64,000 nucleotides of DNA, from contig JAYKKR010000025.1 of assembly GCA_036971615.1 (NCBI GenBank), forward strand, positions 1-64,000, read 5' to 3'. Positions 45,684 to 57,462 of the stretch are shown in pieces. Below the pieces are notes generated by a model. It ran no database searches. It was not told the origin of the DNA and saw nothing but the letters and a program-made list of their open reading frames with translations. Made by a program: the position numbers and the translations under genes. The DNA comes from Amyloporia xantha. Taxonomy: Eukaryota > Basidiomycota > Agaricomycetes > Polyporales > Adustoporiaceae. The first letter of the stretch is position 1. Each line of letters starts with the position of its first letter.

Positions 45684-46029
45684 CGTCCACATCGATCAGC
45701 CCCGGGCTAGAGTAGACGGATTTCACATTCATAGCTAAGGTCTGTATCCGCCACGAGGTCCCTGTCGCGACGTTCACCGCTACGCACTCAGTCCAACTAG
45801 ATTTCGCACATCGGGAACGAGTTGCGTTCGAATCGACGCGCCAACCGGATCCGCGGACATTGGACGGCGGCGATCTGTCGCGAGCGCCACAATGGAAGGC
45901 TGCGTGCATCGCGTGCAGCAGCGCCATATGTCCCGAAATGGGTATATTGCGGCGTCTGGCGGAGGAGTCTCCGCGCGCGAGGGGCAGCGGCTTATGTTCG
46001 AGTTGCTGGACTCGGCTAGGGGGAGAAGG

Positions 46030-46225
46030 TATAGGGCTGACATTGAGAAGGAGGGGGTGAGGAGCAAGGAACAGACAAGAAGGGGAGCGAACGGAGCGAA
46101 AGGAACAGACAAGAGGGGGAGGGGGATGGTGAGCAACAAACAAACAAGAAGGGGAGGGGACGCAGTGAAAGGAACAGACAGGAGAGGGAGGGGGATAGTG
46201 AGCAACAAATAGATAGGAGAGGGAG
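46030..46225. repeat. Purine-rich imperfect tandem repeat (copy 1)
   Basis: About three imperfect copies of a unit of some 65 bp containing GGTGAGCAACAAACAAACAA and AAAGGAACAGACA. Copy 2 (57230-57422) differs by two single-G losses in G-runs, typical slippage. Confidence 0.7.
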
Positions 46226-46263
46226 AGCATACTTTCGATTTTTCGCTGGACATGCACGCGTGC

Positions 46264-48659
46264 TGACTTCAAATATATTTCGTCGTATATACATCGCACG
46301 TCGAAGTCCTCTAGACCGTTGTCCAATGACCATCTCCCAGCTGATCGGGCGTCGGGTGCATTGTCAAGAGTGGGAACATGAGATCTAGGATGATCATTCT
46401 TCTGTCCTGTCTGTTTCGTGATCCTACGTAGATGTCCGTCTTTACATTCTAAGAAGACCTTGCGCAACTGTCGCACTATTTTCTGTGAGGAGCGACCACG
46501 TCAATCGCTGAACGGGTGATCAGCACGTCCAAGACTCACTAAGGCGTCTTTGTGTCGCTGCAACACAGGATCTCTACTGAGAGAGTTCAGCCAATTCGCG
46601 AATAGGAGGCGCAACTCTCGGTTCGGCACGAAGTCGGCGTCAAAAAAGTCACAACCCAATAGCGCATGGCGGTGAATGTCCGAACCCGAACGATGCGGCG
46701 TACCATCTCGTCGCGAGAAGAGGTCGTCTCTCCCAACGCCCAATGAAATCTACAGATCAATAGATGACCGAGATCCAGCGCCGAGATGTAGGTCCGATAC
46801 GTCAAGAAGAAGACCAGCAATTCGTCATAGTTCAATTCGCTCGTCAGCTGGGCGATCCATCTTTCTATAGTGGCCGCAACCAACATCTTCATCGGACCTT
46901 CCCTAGGAGAGACGCCGGGTGCATCTGCTTCAGGAGAGGCTGTCGTGCCTTTGGCTTTCAGACTCTTCTTCCGTGATACACCTGAGCTGACAGATGATAG
47001 ATCCGTCATACTGGTATGGGCTATGTCCTCCTGTTCTTCTGCCTGCACATCACCCCATATTACGAACCGAGGGTCGTCGCGGGGAGCAGCAGTTTCATCA
47101 GCCCTGAGAGACAATTTAATTGTCGTCTCCTGCGAAGTCGACGAGATTCTGTCCAAAGAAGGCAGCCCGCGGGATGTTTGTAGCACATCAAAGACCTCTG
47201 TTGAATATGGCGAGTGCATGATCGTTTCATCCCGAGGCGTGAGTCCAGTGCGTGCCGTGTCCTGTGGGGCAACGAACACCGACGTCCGTCCCTCGGGCAA
47301 GGTCTGCCCAATATCCAGAGGAAGATGGATGGCTGAAGATACACCACGTGTCAACTTGCCTTGGTGGTCGGCACGAGCCGTCAAGCCAGACTCGAAGGAC
47401 TGCATCTCTCGCAACGCGGGAGAGGACGAGAGATGAGAAGGTGAGCGCCATGATGGTGAATCGAAGGATACCCCCTGGCCAAACGGGTGCACTATGATCT
47501 CCGGTGCACCATCCTGGTTAGACGGGCCTGCATGTGAGTGGTCATTGGAGAGTTGAAGACTGCGCCTCGATGAGGATGCAGAGCTGGAAGCCAGGGAGGG
47601 ACCCTGCGGCCAGGACATTATGTCCGCAAATATTTCCCTCTGCGCAGTCTTCGTTGGCTCAACTGCAACCGAAGGCGGACGGAACGCATCGGCACTTGAG
47701 ACGCTGTGCGCGTGCGGTCTGCCCGTGGACTGGCTCTGTGAGGTGGGCTGCACAGCCTTGTCTGACTCGGCACCAAGCTGGTTTGGTATGGAGCGAGTCT
47801 TCCGGAGTTTTCGGGTAGGCGGTGATCGTGTGCCGTCCGGAGTGCTCGCGTGGTGAGTCACAGACATGGTGCCATTCTTGAAAACCGAGGCCGGCAGAAA
47901 TGAGTGCACGCTCATGCGAGAACGCCTTCGCGCTTGCGGTGAGTGAGGATACGATTTACGCGGGTCTCGGGTCGGCGTGTACTGCTTACTGACGCGCTGT
48001 TCAGCATCCTCTGCTGAGGCCGCAGGGGCAGATAGCTCTCGCAGACTGAACGGTTCTTGTCAGTCTACTCCCAATTTGTCACGCACAAGGTACATACCCA
48101 ACGCGATACATCTGTTTGCCATGTTGATTGATAAACGCTGTGATCGCGTACGGCGAACGAATGTCCTTGCCAACGCCGATATATTGATCGTACCGTCTCT
48201 TCAGCTCACGAGCAGCCGCGCCAGAGGAGGTTTCCACAAAGCTGCCGTCCGCTACGTAACGTGTTCGCACATCAAGCTACATTCCACCATGCTACGATTG
48301 ATCGACTCACGCGCGATAGATATGTCAGCTCCAGCAACCTCTGGAGGTAGCTCGAACTCGGGCGAAGGGACATCATCACTAGTAAGGGTTTCTGTAGTTG
48401 GCAATGTATTCTGTACACTGGGAGCTGAAGCCGCTGCAAGAGGAAGGCGATCTTGACTGACACTTGGGCTCGGAGCAGTAGATGTTGAAGATGAAAAAGC
48501 AGGCTCAGAAAGAAGTGAAGAAGATGCAGCTTCCAAAGGAATTTCATCAAGCATTCCAGGAGACTGAAAGGATGAAAACGAATCCGTCGGCGTGCCAGAC
48601 GAGTGAACGACTGTTGCGCCAGATACGGAGGTGCCGTCAACGACTGTAGTGAGTGGCAT
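46264..48659 (-). pseudogene. RasGEF N-domain protein, copy 1, truncated
   Basis: RasGEFs load GTP onto Ras-type GTPases at membranes. From ATG 48659 the first exon is Ser/Thr-rich. The next contains ELKRRYDQYIGVGKDIRSPY and AITAFINQHGKQMYRVG. A large exon (47915-46587) is Ser-rich and then carries the RasGEF N-terminal domain: MLVAATIERWIAQLTSELNY, DELLVFFLTYRTYISALDLG and EMVRRIVRVRTFTAMRYW. At an A6 run (about 46645-46650) the frame slips; the domain resumes one frame over with FDADFVPNRELRLLFANWLN and SLSRDPVLQRHKDALVS, and after an intron VRQLRKVFLECKDGH. Coding similarity then fades into the purine-rich repeat. The catalytic CDC25-type GEF domain is not found, so the copy cannot act as a GEF. 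Confidence 0.7.
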
Positions 48660-48699
48660 GGTTTGCACAATATGTCAGACTCGGATTGCTAGACTAGTG

Positions 48700-49940
48700 G
48701 AACATTGCACAGTTCGCCTGATTGCATGCGCCTGCTAGATGAATGGCGAGGACAAAGATACAGAGCTGAGGGTGCAGGTCAACCTGCGATCCCTTCTGAC
48801 CGAGACCGATAGTGAGACTCGAGAACTCGCTATACAGATACGTTAAAGCTGCAGACACAGCCCTTGGAACTGTAGACAAGTCAAGCACTGCGAAGATTAG
48901 TGCTAATAGAGTACTTGCTATTCCTCGTGATGTGTCTATGGCTTACGTCATCTGCACCCAGAAGGGCTTCACACAATAAGCCGCAGTGAGAAGCAAGCCC
49001 CGCTTCCTGATCATAGCACACTCGCGTCTCAGCTCCGTCCGCCGTAGCAGTAGCTGCGAGTACTCCGTCTCCGCTGTCCGCACAGCCCAATCGACCGTTC
49101 CTCGAGCCTCAACGACGCTTGCCCGCGCTACGCACGCAGAGCAGTAGAAAACTCAACTCAAGATGGCTATCTGAGTAGCCCCGTAAGCTTGTACGTCTCT
49201 TCCCGTGTTCCTCACGCTCTGCGCTCAGTACACTGCGCGAATGCGCTCCCGAACGCGCTGAACAGCAACGCGCGATGAGCGAGCGTCCGGACACCAGGAG
49301 CAACGTTCCCCCGACACGGCTCCCGTGAGTGCAGATACCCGCTATGCGCGCGTCCGTACACAGCCGACGGCAAGAGCGACGCGAGAGAACTACGCTGGAC
49401 CGGCGCAGCTCTTTCAAGGCATCAGGCGCACGCGCGCTGCGAGGAGTTCGTCGTCGGTACGTCATATTGAGCATGGATACATCTTGTTTCTATTCACATG
49501 TTCGTCTAGCTACTCTTTGACAGATCCTCCTCCCGGTGCTTACATGTCCCCATCCGGACCTATGCTGGACACACCCGCGGCCGACCACACCCGCGTGCTG
49601 TGCGCTGGCACCGGCAAGCTGTACAGCCATCCCCGTCTCCATCCGCGCGCCCTGCTCGTCGAACAGCAAGGACGGAGGGCACAGCCGAAGACGGACGGGC
49701 GCATCCATGGTGCAGACGCGTACCGCGCGTCGTTACATGGTATGGCAAGACAAGAGTGGGGGCGCGTGAACTGACAGCGAAACGGATACGTGCCGCTGTC
49801 CTCGCTCCGCCTGCACGGCTCGTTCGCTGCGTACGGCCCCGATCCCTCAGACTTCAAGACCATCAGGGCAGCCCCGCACCGTCCGCTGTCCGGGGTACAC
49901 TCGCGCAGCAGAGCGTTCGCGTTCGGCAGGGGGCGGTCTT
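48700..49940. other. No assignable gene (copy 1)
   Basis: GC-rich sequence with overlapping open frames on both strands and no recognised motif. A 17-base segment shared with 44540-44556 sits in a copy-1-only insertion at 49001-49020. Confidence 0.35.
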
Positions 49941-49945
49941 TCTCG

Positions 49946-50560
49946 CGAACGAGAGAGCCGCTCTCGCTATTGACGTGTGCGCTCGTTCGCGAAACGCGCT
50001 CCTCTTGCGTGGCCTACCACTCGAAGCTGCGAATATCACCCGATTCCGGCTCCCCCGTCGGCCTGACGCTCCCTTGTCTACTCACGCGCCCCTCTCTCAT
50101 CGCTGTCAACGCGTACACGGCGTCCGCACACAAGTGCGAACGAGAGCCGTTCTCGCTCTTGGCGTATGCGCTCGCCCGTGGAGTGCGCTCCCTGTCTGTG
50201 GTGAACTTCTCAGACCTGCCGCCCGACGTACGCTCTCCCTGCGTCACCATACATTCCCGCACCCCCGTCGGCATCACGCTCCCTTGTCCATTCGTGCCCC
50301 CTCCAGCATCCTCTCGCTTCTCACTGTCAGCGCATGCACGGCGTCCGTGCACGGCGTGCAGAACTACGATAAAGCGGGCCGAATAGCAGACCGCTCGACC
50401 CCCGCACTCTGCACATCTCGACACCACGGAGAGACGCGCTCTCCACTCGAACAGCGGCAGCGCGATACCCAGCGCGATGCGCTTCTCATGACTCTGTCAC
50501 CCCCCGTACTCCCCTCGTTTCTCGCTGTCAACGCCAAGAAGGCCCCAAGCACAACCGCGA
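49946..50560. repeat. Degenerate tandem repeat, unit about 190 bp (copy 1)
   Basis: The block starting GAACGAGAGAGCCGCTCTCG (49947) recurs at 50138 as GAACGAGAGCCGTTCTCG. GTCGGCCTGACGCTCCCTTG recurs as GTCGGCATCACGCTCCCTTG, and CACGGCGTCCGCACACAAG recurs as CACGGCGTCCGTGCACGGC. About two and a half units are visible. The 322-residue open frame across it (49600-50568) is probably produced by the repeat and high GC. Copy 2 carries the same structure at 61138-61750. Confidence 0.55.
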
Positions 50561-50789
50561 TCGAGTAGACGATCGACTCGTGCGCGGTGCGTCCAAAACA
50601 CGAACTAACTACTTATGTGCTATCTACAGCGCCCCGTAACATTCAGATTCCGCCCGCCCATCACTCGCTATCTACGCACAAGCGAAGATGCGTCGCCCCC
50701 GCTAGTCTCGTACACCGCGTGATTCAAGCTGCGCGGATACCGGTTCTGCGGGGGCAGGTGGACTTGGTTGAGAGAGCGGGTGGGTGGCG

Positions 50790-51760
50790 CTTTGCTCAGA
50801 GGGATAAGCCATTATCGTGGATTGTTCGGCGCGAGTGAGGGCGGATACCAAGAGCGGGGAGGGGGTGAGGGTGAGTCCGTATGGGCGTGCGTGAGCGAGC
50901 GATGCTCGTCGGACAGCCGGCTGAGAGGTAGCTGGTATTATCTAACATTCCATGTAAATACTTTCGATCAGTTTCGTTCAATACATGCGTCCGGTGACAG
51001 ACGAAACTCACCGTCAGATCGGACCGACGTGAACGTCGGCGCGTGAGGTATGTACGTATTGCGCTTGCGGATACGTCCGCACAGGCCATGGTACGCGATG
51101 TTAGCAACGCGAATGCAATCGCGATCCCCACATCTGGCAAGAAACGCATGCTTATGCGCATCTAATATTCACCTGTAGATCAACCTGTAATGACAAGCCT
51201 GGGATGCTCGAGTCCTGTCAGCCAGCATGACATTTCCGTCCAGAACGACTAGTACTCACCAGAGGAGAACACCCTCCCAGCCGGTATGAGCGACGCCGTC
51301 AGCAGCTGACGGGGCGCGTTCGTGCAGGTGCGCCGTGAATGAGCGGCGCACGGGTATGCCATCGGATTGGCTGGCAAGGCCTGCCCGCGTTCACGGACCG
51401 GGGCAGGGTGATACGTCTGAGATGGGCCTAGGGGGTGCTCTGTATTAGCCATGGGAGGAGCTGAAGGTTTAGACATCAATCTCTGGGAAGAACCGAATGT
51501 GATCGACGTACCGGTCCACTCCAGCCTATGTCGATGAGCGCGCGGCTGTGCGCTGACGGAGGTGGTGAGCAGTAAGGAGGAAAGGATGTGCAAGCTCACC
51601 ATGAACACGACGAACACGTATTGAGAACGGGACGCGATGTCAGAGTTGATGTAGCGCTGAGCGCGGAATGGGGTCGACGATGACAGGAGTAGCAGGGCGA
51701 TAGGAGAGCAGACCCGGAGATTGTGAAGAGAGGATAGGAGGAGAGAGAGGTGCTGACTTC
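50790..51760 (-). other. Possible membrane-protein gene remnant (copy 1)
   Basis: Minus-strand open stretches include a hydrophobic run (VFVVFMVSLHILSSLLLTTS, near 51600) preceded by RYINSDIASRSQY, and another near 51150 (LPDVGIAIAFALLTSRTMAC). They suggest a multi-span membrane protein, but I could not connect the exons or name the family. The same runs are in copy 2. Confidence 0.3.
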
Positions 51761-53700
51761 AATCAGCCGTTGCACCCCAGCTTATATCCTCCCCAGTACT
51801 GCCTTCTCACGCCAGATCATCCCATTGTTCTCCCTTCGGCATCCGTGTCCTCGCATCCAGTATCCGCAATGTCGTACACGGAGAGCAACCGCTTCAAGGC
51901 TGACGGCACGCCAAGGATTCGCATTCAAAGCGAAACGGCGGTGTTCGCCGTGAAACCGCCCGTGTGCGTATTCCGACGTGATCGATCAAATGGCGAAGCG
52001 CAGACGCGCCACTAGATGCGCCCGGCGGAATGCTGGATGGAAGCCAGCCAGGAGGACAGGATCTGGCGGGTTCGCGAATATCCCGCTCCGTCCGCCACGT
52101 CTTGAGGATTCAGGCAAGGAGCTCTTCCTCTTCGATGGGCGCGCAACAGCCTTGAATTGGGGTCAGCAACCTTGTGAGGAAATGCATTAGGACGAACTCA
52201 CCGGTCCGACTGTCCTGCGATACTTCGCAACAGGTTGTACCTCTGCCGGAGCACCATACCCGGGGGCAGACGTCCGCTCGCCAGTATTCTCGTCGCTGTT
52301 CGGCGTCAACTAGCAAGCCGAATATAATTCGTTAGCCCTGAAATCAACGGAGCCGGAATAAAGGATCAGTAGACAAACGGTCGAACCAGCGACAAGTTCC
52401 GTAACTGCTGACTTACGCGAGACGCCGCGCTACATAATGCGTCTTGAAAGAACCAGCCTTGATCAATGCCAAGGCGTCACACAATACATGGAATATGCAT
52501 TGCACGGTATTCGAGCCATGGTCCTAGGAATCACTCCTCACTTACTATTCAGTTTCGAGGCAAGCCTTTGTGAATGGCGCAGCCCCTCCCTGCTACTGCT
52601 TAGGTCATACAATCTGTGAATGGCTGACAGCTGTTGCCCGAAAGAGCGGAATCAGATCGGCAATATTGTAAGGATGCATCGAGAATACGTACACACCAGA
52701 GAAGTACTGCATATTGCTCTTGGGAATGTACGTCGGCGTATGTACTGCCAGTGCGTAAGCACCATGGCAGCGAGAAGCAGTGCCGCGTTCAGGCGAGTAG
52801 ACCGAGTCCATCAGAAGGAACGGGAATACAAACGAATATTGTGAAACACCGTGAAGCCATGACCACAGTCACAGTGATCGAGCGCTGAACGCCAGCCGGA
52901 CTGACGTTTTGCGCATGCCGTCTTCTCTGGATCTGTCGGGTCTGTGGCACACATCATGAATGGATATGCAATATAGCATGTTCTTCTTCGTTCGCTCCGA
53001 GTCATATGGTAGAGTACATATCGAGTATATAACTATCTACGGGGTTAGAAAACCATGTCAGCAAATGGATGCGAAAGCGTATCAACAGGGGAATACTCAC
53101 TCTACAGTGGTTTCCTGTCCATTACAATTCAGTTGCTGCAACGCAAATCATCCCGCATCTCCTGGCAACTGCTCCCTCTGCCGGCTGCTAGGTGAGATCC
53201 GGCACACTCCTATATGCACTGCACCAAAGAATGGAGGCGTACGAGAGAGCTTCCCTGTCACAATTGAACCTGAGATTCTCCGAAAGTAATCGGCGAGAAA
53301 TAGGGAAAATACATGTGACAGGAAAATACATACACGACGTGACATCTAAGCGGGATACGGAGATGGAGTGATCGCAGAATTGATCCGCTTCGGGTCGAAT
53401 AGTCCAATTCTGCGCTTGCTAAGATATTGAGGTGCGGAATAGAGGCCAAGTCATGTCAACATGAGCCTCAAGCCAAGATCGGCTGAAATCCCGGAGAATA
53501 TAATTGTCCTCATCATCCGGGTGAGCGTCAAGTTCGAAGTAACCGAGTACAGAGGATATTTTGAGCCCAGCCGAGATGAGATAGAGCACGAGAGAACCAG
53601 AGCAATTCAGCACGAGTTTCAGTCATAGTAAGAGCTTGAGAATCCACTGATCGCCGGCCACAATCACCTGCCAACGTAGACGGAGAGCAATTCACGTTAG
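51761..53700. other. No assignable gene (copy 1)
   Basis: A short open stretch from ATG 51869 (MSYTESNRFKADGTPRIRIQ) has plausible codon use but stops after 48 residues. Nothing else is recognisable. Confidence 0.3.
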
Positions 53701-55290
53701 AGAATATGTATATGCAAGAACAGACTGTCGATGCGATACTATTGAGGTGGACAGGAAAGCCTCGTACTCAGAGGAGAAAGCAGAAAGTTTCAAACTCGGA
53801 GGACGAGTGGTTGTGGCTGAAACCAAATCGGGATACGCGTCTAATCAAGATCTCACCGATCACTCTCACTGTCGCTCGAACTTCGTCGAGCTCTCGTCCA
53901 TGCTGAACTCGTTCAATACTACCTGGGCAACACATTCATCCAAATACCCTTCTACAGTCTCTAATATGACCGTCCGCACTGCTTCCGTCACTCAGTGGTA
54001 CTCGGATAGCTCAGTCAATTTCTGTTTTAACGTCTCGGCTTCTTATCTGAGTCGGCAGGTTCGGCTCAGTCCCCGACAGATATTAAGGCTTGCGCATACT
54101 CGGCAGCATGGTGAGAACGGGACCATACTGGTGCTATGTATAACAGAGCGGGCCCGTTGTCCAATCAGTCCATAGATCTACTGTGTGCCAAGCTGTGGCA
54201 ATGCAGCAGCAGATTAGCTCGAGCTGTGATTTGGCTCAGTCCCTATGAGCCGTGAGACATAGGTTAGCCTTCCACAACTCCGTGTGAAATTGAGCAATCT
54301 GTCTAATCATCAGTTTCTACCTATTGCTGTGAGCCGTGCACCTTGGCCACCATTAGAACTTGAATTTGAATTAAATCCTTAGGATTATCTTATCAGCAAT
54401 GTTGGACGGCTGTGAGGGGCGACCAGAGTAGTAACAGTAACAGTCGTTCACTGTTACTATTCAGCGGTCTTATTCGGCAGATGTGGACCATGCGCACAGG
54501 GACCTTACTATATGAGGCAATCAGTCCGGCCACAGCGAAGGCATCCCAGAAAGTCACGGCAGTCACGTGGAAAGCCTTGTATGAAGCCGGCCTGTCCCAA
54601 TTATACGCCCTATCTCGTTAAATGCGTGAACGAGGCTTTAGCGTGCCCACCTGAGCGCGCCCGGTTCGGGGGACCCCCCGAGCGCAGCGAGGGAGGGGAG
54701 GGCGCGCGAATGGTGGGCCCTCTTCGCGCGCCCGGCAAAATTCCTGCCCACCGCGGACCCTTACCATTTATAGAAAACACCGCGATCGGCAGTAACATTG
54801 AGGTGAGAGTTACTATTACTACTCTGGTATATACTCGACGGCTGTGGACTGATCCGTGTGAAATCGCAACAAACACGACAGAAACCCTAGTCTCAGGTTA
54901 CTTTTGAATTTATTGTGATGAGGTGAAATAACTATCTCGGAAAGGCACAAACACTATGCCAAGCTGTGTCAGACGTAAATGCATGCTAAGAATCACTTGA
55001 GAATTTGTCAATATGTCAACGGCTGCAAAATTCACACAGTAGTAAATTCAAATGATTAAATTAATCAGTGGTAACCATCAGCTCAACAAGCGCTTTGAGG
55101 GATATTTTCACTTGGCACGTAGACTGCCGAACATCAGACTGGCTGTCTGCACACTAAGGGAAAGATCCGAGTGCTCTGAATGGGCCTACATACCCTCGGT
55201 AACCCTCCGCTGATTCCATGTATATAAGACCACTTACAGTGTGACCGTGAGGCAAAAGCTATGTTTTCTTGCCCCGCTATTATGCTTGTA
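53701..55290. other. Junction region between the two duplication copies
   Basis: A plus-strand frame at 53747-54175 (EKAESFKLGGRVVVAETKSG and a Ser/Thr-rich tail) has no recognised family. A GC-rich patch with GGGGGACCCCCCGAGCGCAG lies at 54667-54740. An inverted AGTAACAGTAACAG/CTGTTACTATT pair occurs at 54430-54462. No transposon end is evident at 55290. Confidence 0.3.
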
Positions 55291-55581
55291 CATTCCAGCA
55301 ACATGTTTCTTGTCCACTGGCATCGCTTACTATCTACTCGGGAAATATGGCACCCAAAGACCCCGCGCATTTTGTAAGTGATTGACGTACTACTCTGAGA
55401 CTCAGACTTGAGCTGACTGTAGTCTCTTACCTTAGCTCGAGTGGTCAGTTGGCGAGAATCACACTGTGCGTGGATGTGCTGCAATTACCATCCTGAAATC
55501 GGTCGCCGCTATCATTCCTTCAGGTAAGCATCAGCACGATTACACGTGATCGTGTCTTGACTGGGTCATTTTACAGAGGAT

Positions 55582-56882
55582 GCTGAATGCGCGCGTCACG
55601 CGTCTGGACTGTACGAATAGACAGTATGTACGATTGCATGCCAGTCTTGGGCCAGTACGCGCCAGGAGCCGGACCACGATCATCTAGCGCACCAGCCGTG
55701 GTCAGATCCGAAGTCGACAATTGAGCAGCAACGGTCGGTTCCTGATCATAGCACAAATTGCAATCCACCCGACACCGGACGACGAGCTCGATAGATGGCG
55801 TGATCCTGACACTGGGATGCGATCCAAAGGCCGTCCCGTAATGGACGACGGCGACGATGGCGCCGTAGCTTCACAAGTCCACGCGGACCGCTGTGTGATG
55901 CTACTACTAGTATGAGGCTGGGGACCACGGTCAGTTATGGACAGCGTACAGTTGGTGTGTTATGTGGCACAGTGAGTTTCAAAGTTGAATACCGCGTTCT
56001 GTTTGGAGTCTTCTTGACGATTGCCAAGCTGACACCTGACTTGGATCTTGAGCTTGATGGCTCGACGTCAAACGGACACGTGCAGACGTCGATTAATGAC
56101 ACCAAGACAGGCAAGGTACGTCAGGGTACGTCTGCATCTCTGATGTTCACTCGCATCGGGACTGACCCTGCATGTGTAGTGTCTACCATTCCACAATGTC
56201 TACAGTTTGGATACTCGAGACTGCGCGCGTGGCCAGAGTGCACACTGCACGGGATCCTCGTCCTGTCGCTCTTTCCGTGACCGGACGGTTGCAGTCGAAG
56301 TGGACAGCATCCGGCGAGAGCTCCATCGCGTACTGTTCGCCCGTCGCTCAGGTAAACGACAGGCGCGTCTCGATGAACCGGACGACTTGACGGCTGGCTG
56401 GCTATTGAACATCGCTGGACGGCAGGCGTACGCCTAGTGCTACCGTCCCGGACTGGTTTTCATGGCCAGCGAAGACTTCGTCCGTTGGTCTCTTCGCCCT
56501 CGCACAGGCGAAGTGGTGATCGGCGCTCGGATCCGGCTCCGGATGGGACGCTGGGCGTTGAATGAACGCGAGCTCCACGAAAAGGCAGGTTTCCTGATTC
56601 ACGTCATCCCATTCTGGAACTGACCGTCTCGTTTCTTGTTTTGACAGCGCGCGAGTTTTGTCTACAGCTCGTGGACTAGACCTCGCACTGGATGCCGGAC
56701 GGCGTGAGATAGCTACGCAAACGTTAAAAGAGCGTCAGGCATCACATTCGATTTTAGGAACACTTGTGACGATGCGCACGATGTTCTATGGTAATTTCTC
56801 TCCATCTGCCTGCTTGAGGCGTGAGCTGACTGCTGGATTTCGCGTTCCAGAGGTCTCCCCGTCGCCAGTCATAGACTCGTGA
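55582..56882 (+). other. Unassigned, possibly coding stretch (copy 2)
   Basis: Counterpart of 44383-45683 with the same open stretches. Copy 2 has two single-base insertions near 55674 and 55712 (ACCACGATC versus ACACGATC; CCGAAGTCG versus CCGAGTCG) that alter the frame near its start. Confidence 0.3.
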
Positions 56883-57462
56883 CGTCCACATCGATCAGCC
56901 CCGGGCTAGAGTAGACGGATTTCACATTCATAGCTAAGGTCTGTATCCGCCACGAGGTCCCTGTCGCGACGTTCACCGCTACGCACTCAGTCCAACTAGA
57001 TTTCGCACATCGGGAACGAGTTGCGTTCGAATCGACGCGCCAACCGGATCCGCGGACATTGGACGGCGGCGATCTGTCGCGAGCGCCACAATGGAAGGCT
57101 GCGTGCATCGCGTGCAGCAGCGCCATATGTCCCGAAATGGGTATATTGCGGCGTCTGGCGGAGGAGTCTCCGCGCGCGAGGGGCAGCGGCTTATGTTCGA
57201 GTTGCTGGACTCGGCTAGGGGGAGAAGGTATAGGGCTGACATTGAGAAGGAGGGGTGAGGAGCAAGGAACAGACAAGAAGGGGAGCGAACGGAGCGAAAG
57301 GAACAGACAAGAGGGGAGGGGGATGGTGAGCAACAAACAAACAAGAAGGGGAGGGGACGCAGTGAAAGGAACAGACAGGAGAGGGAGGGGGATAGTGAGC
57401 AACAAATAGATAGGAGAGGGAGAGCATACTTTCGATTTTTCGCTGGACATGCACGCGTGCTG

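Larger units (their letters stand above)
44094..55290. repeat. Tandem segmental duplication, copy 1
   Basis: The sequence from 44094 (ATTCCAGCAACATG) reappears from 55291 at an offset of 11197 bp. The offset drifts to 11199, 11197, 11189 and 11191 through small indels, and long runs are identical. The left break is sharp: upstream of 44094 and 55291 the sequences differ. Alignment can be followed to 52809, which pairs with the last base of the window. Whether 52810-55290 is also repeated cannot be seen. The unit carries a RasGEF-N gene relic and several unassigned stretches. Confidence 0.93.

Noticed and set aside
45830..45850. GTTCGAATC-type tRNA B box
   Set aside because: No A box or foldable cloverleaf lies at the right distance, and similar words are frequent in the GC-rich repeats.
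49600..50568. 322-codon plus-strand open frame
   Set aside because: It overlaps a degenerate tandem repeat in GC-rich DNA, other frames are equally open, it is shortened by single-base changes in copy 2, and it shows no motif.
54660..54745. GC-rich inverted patch as a transposon end
   Set aside because: No matching partner, target duplication or coding sequence is visible nearby.
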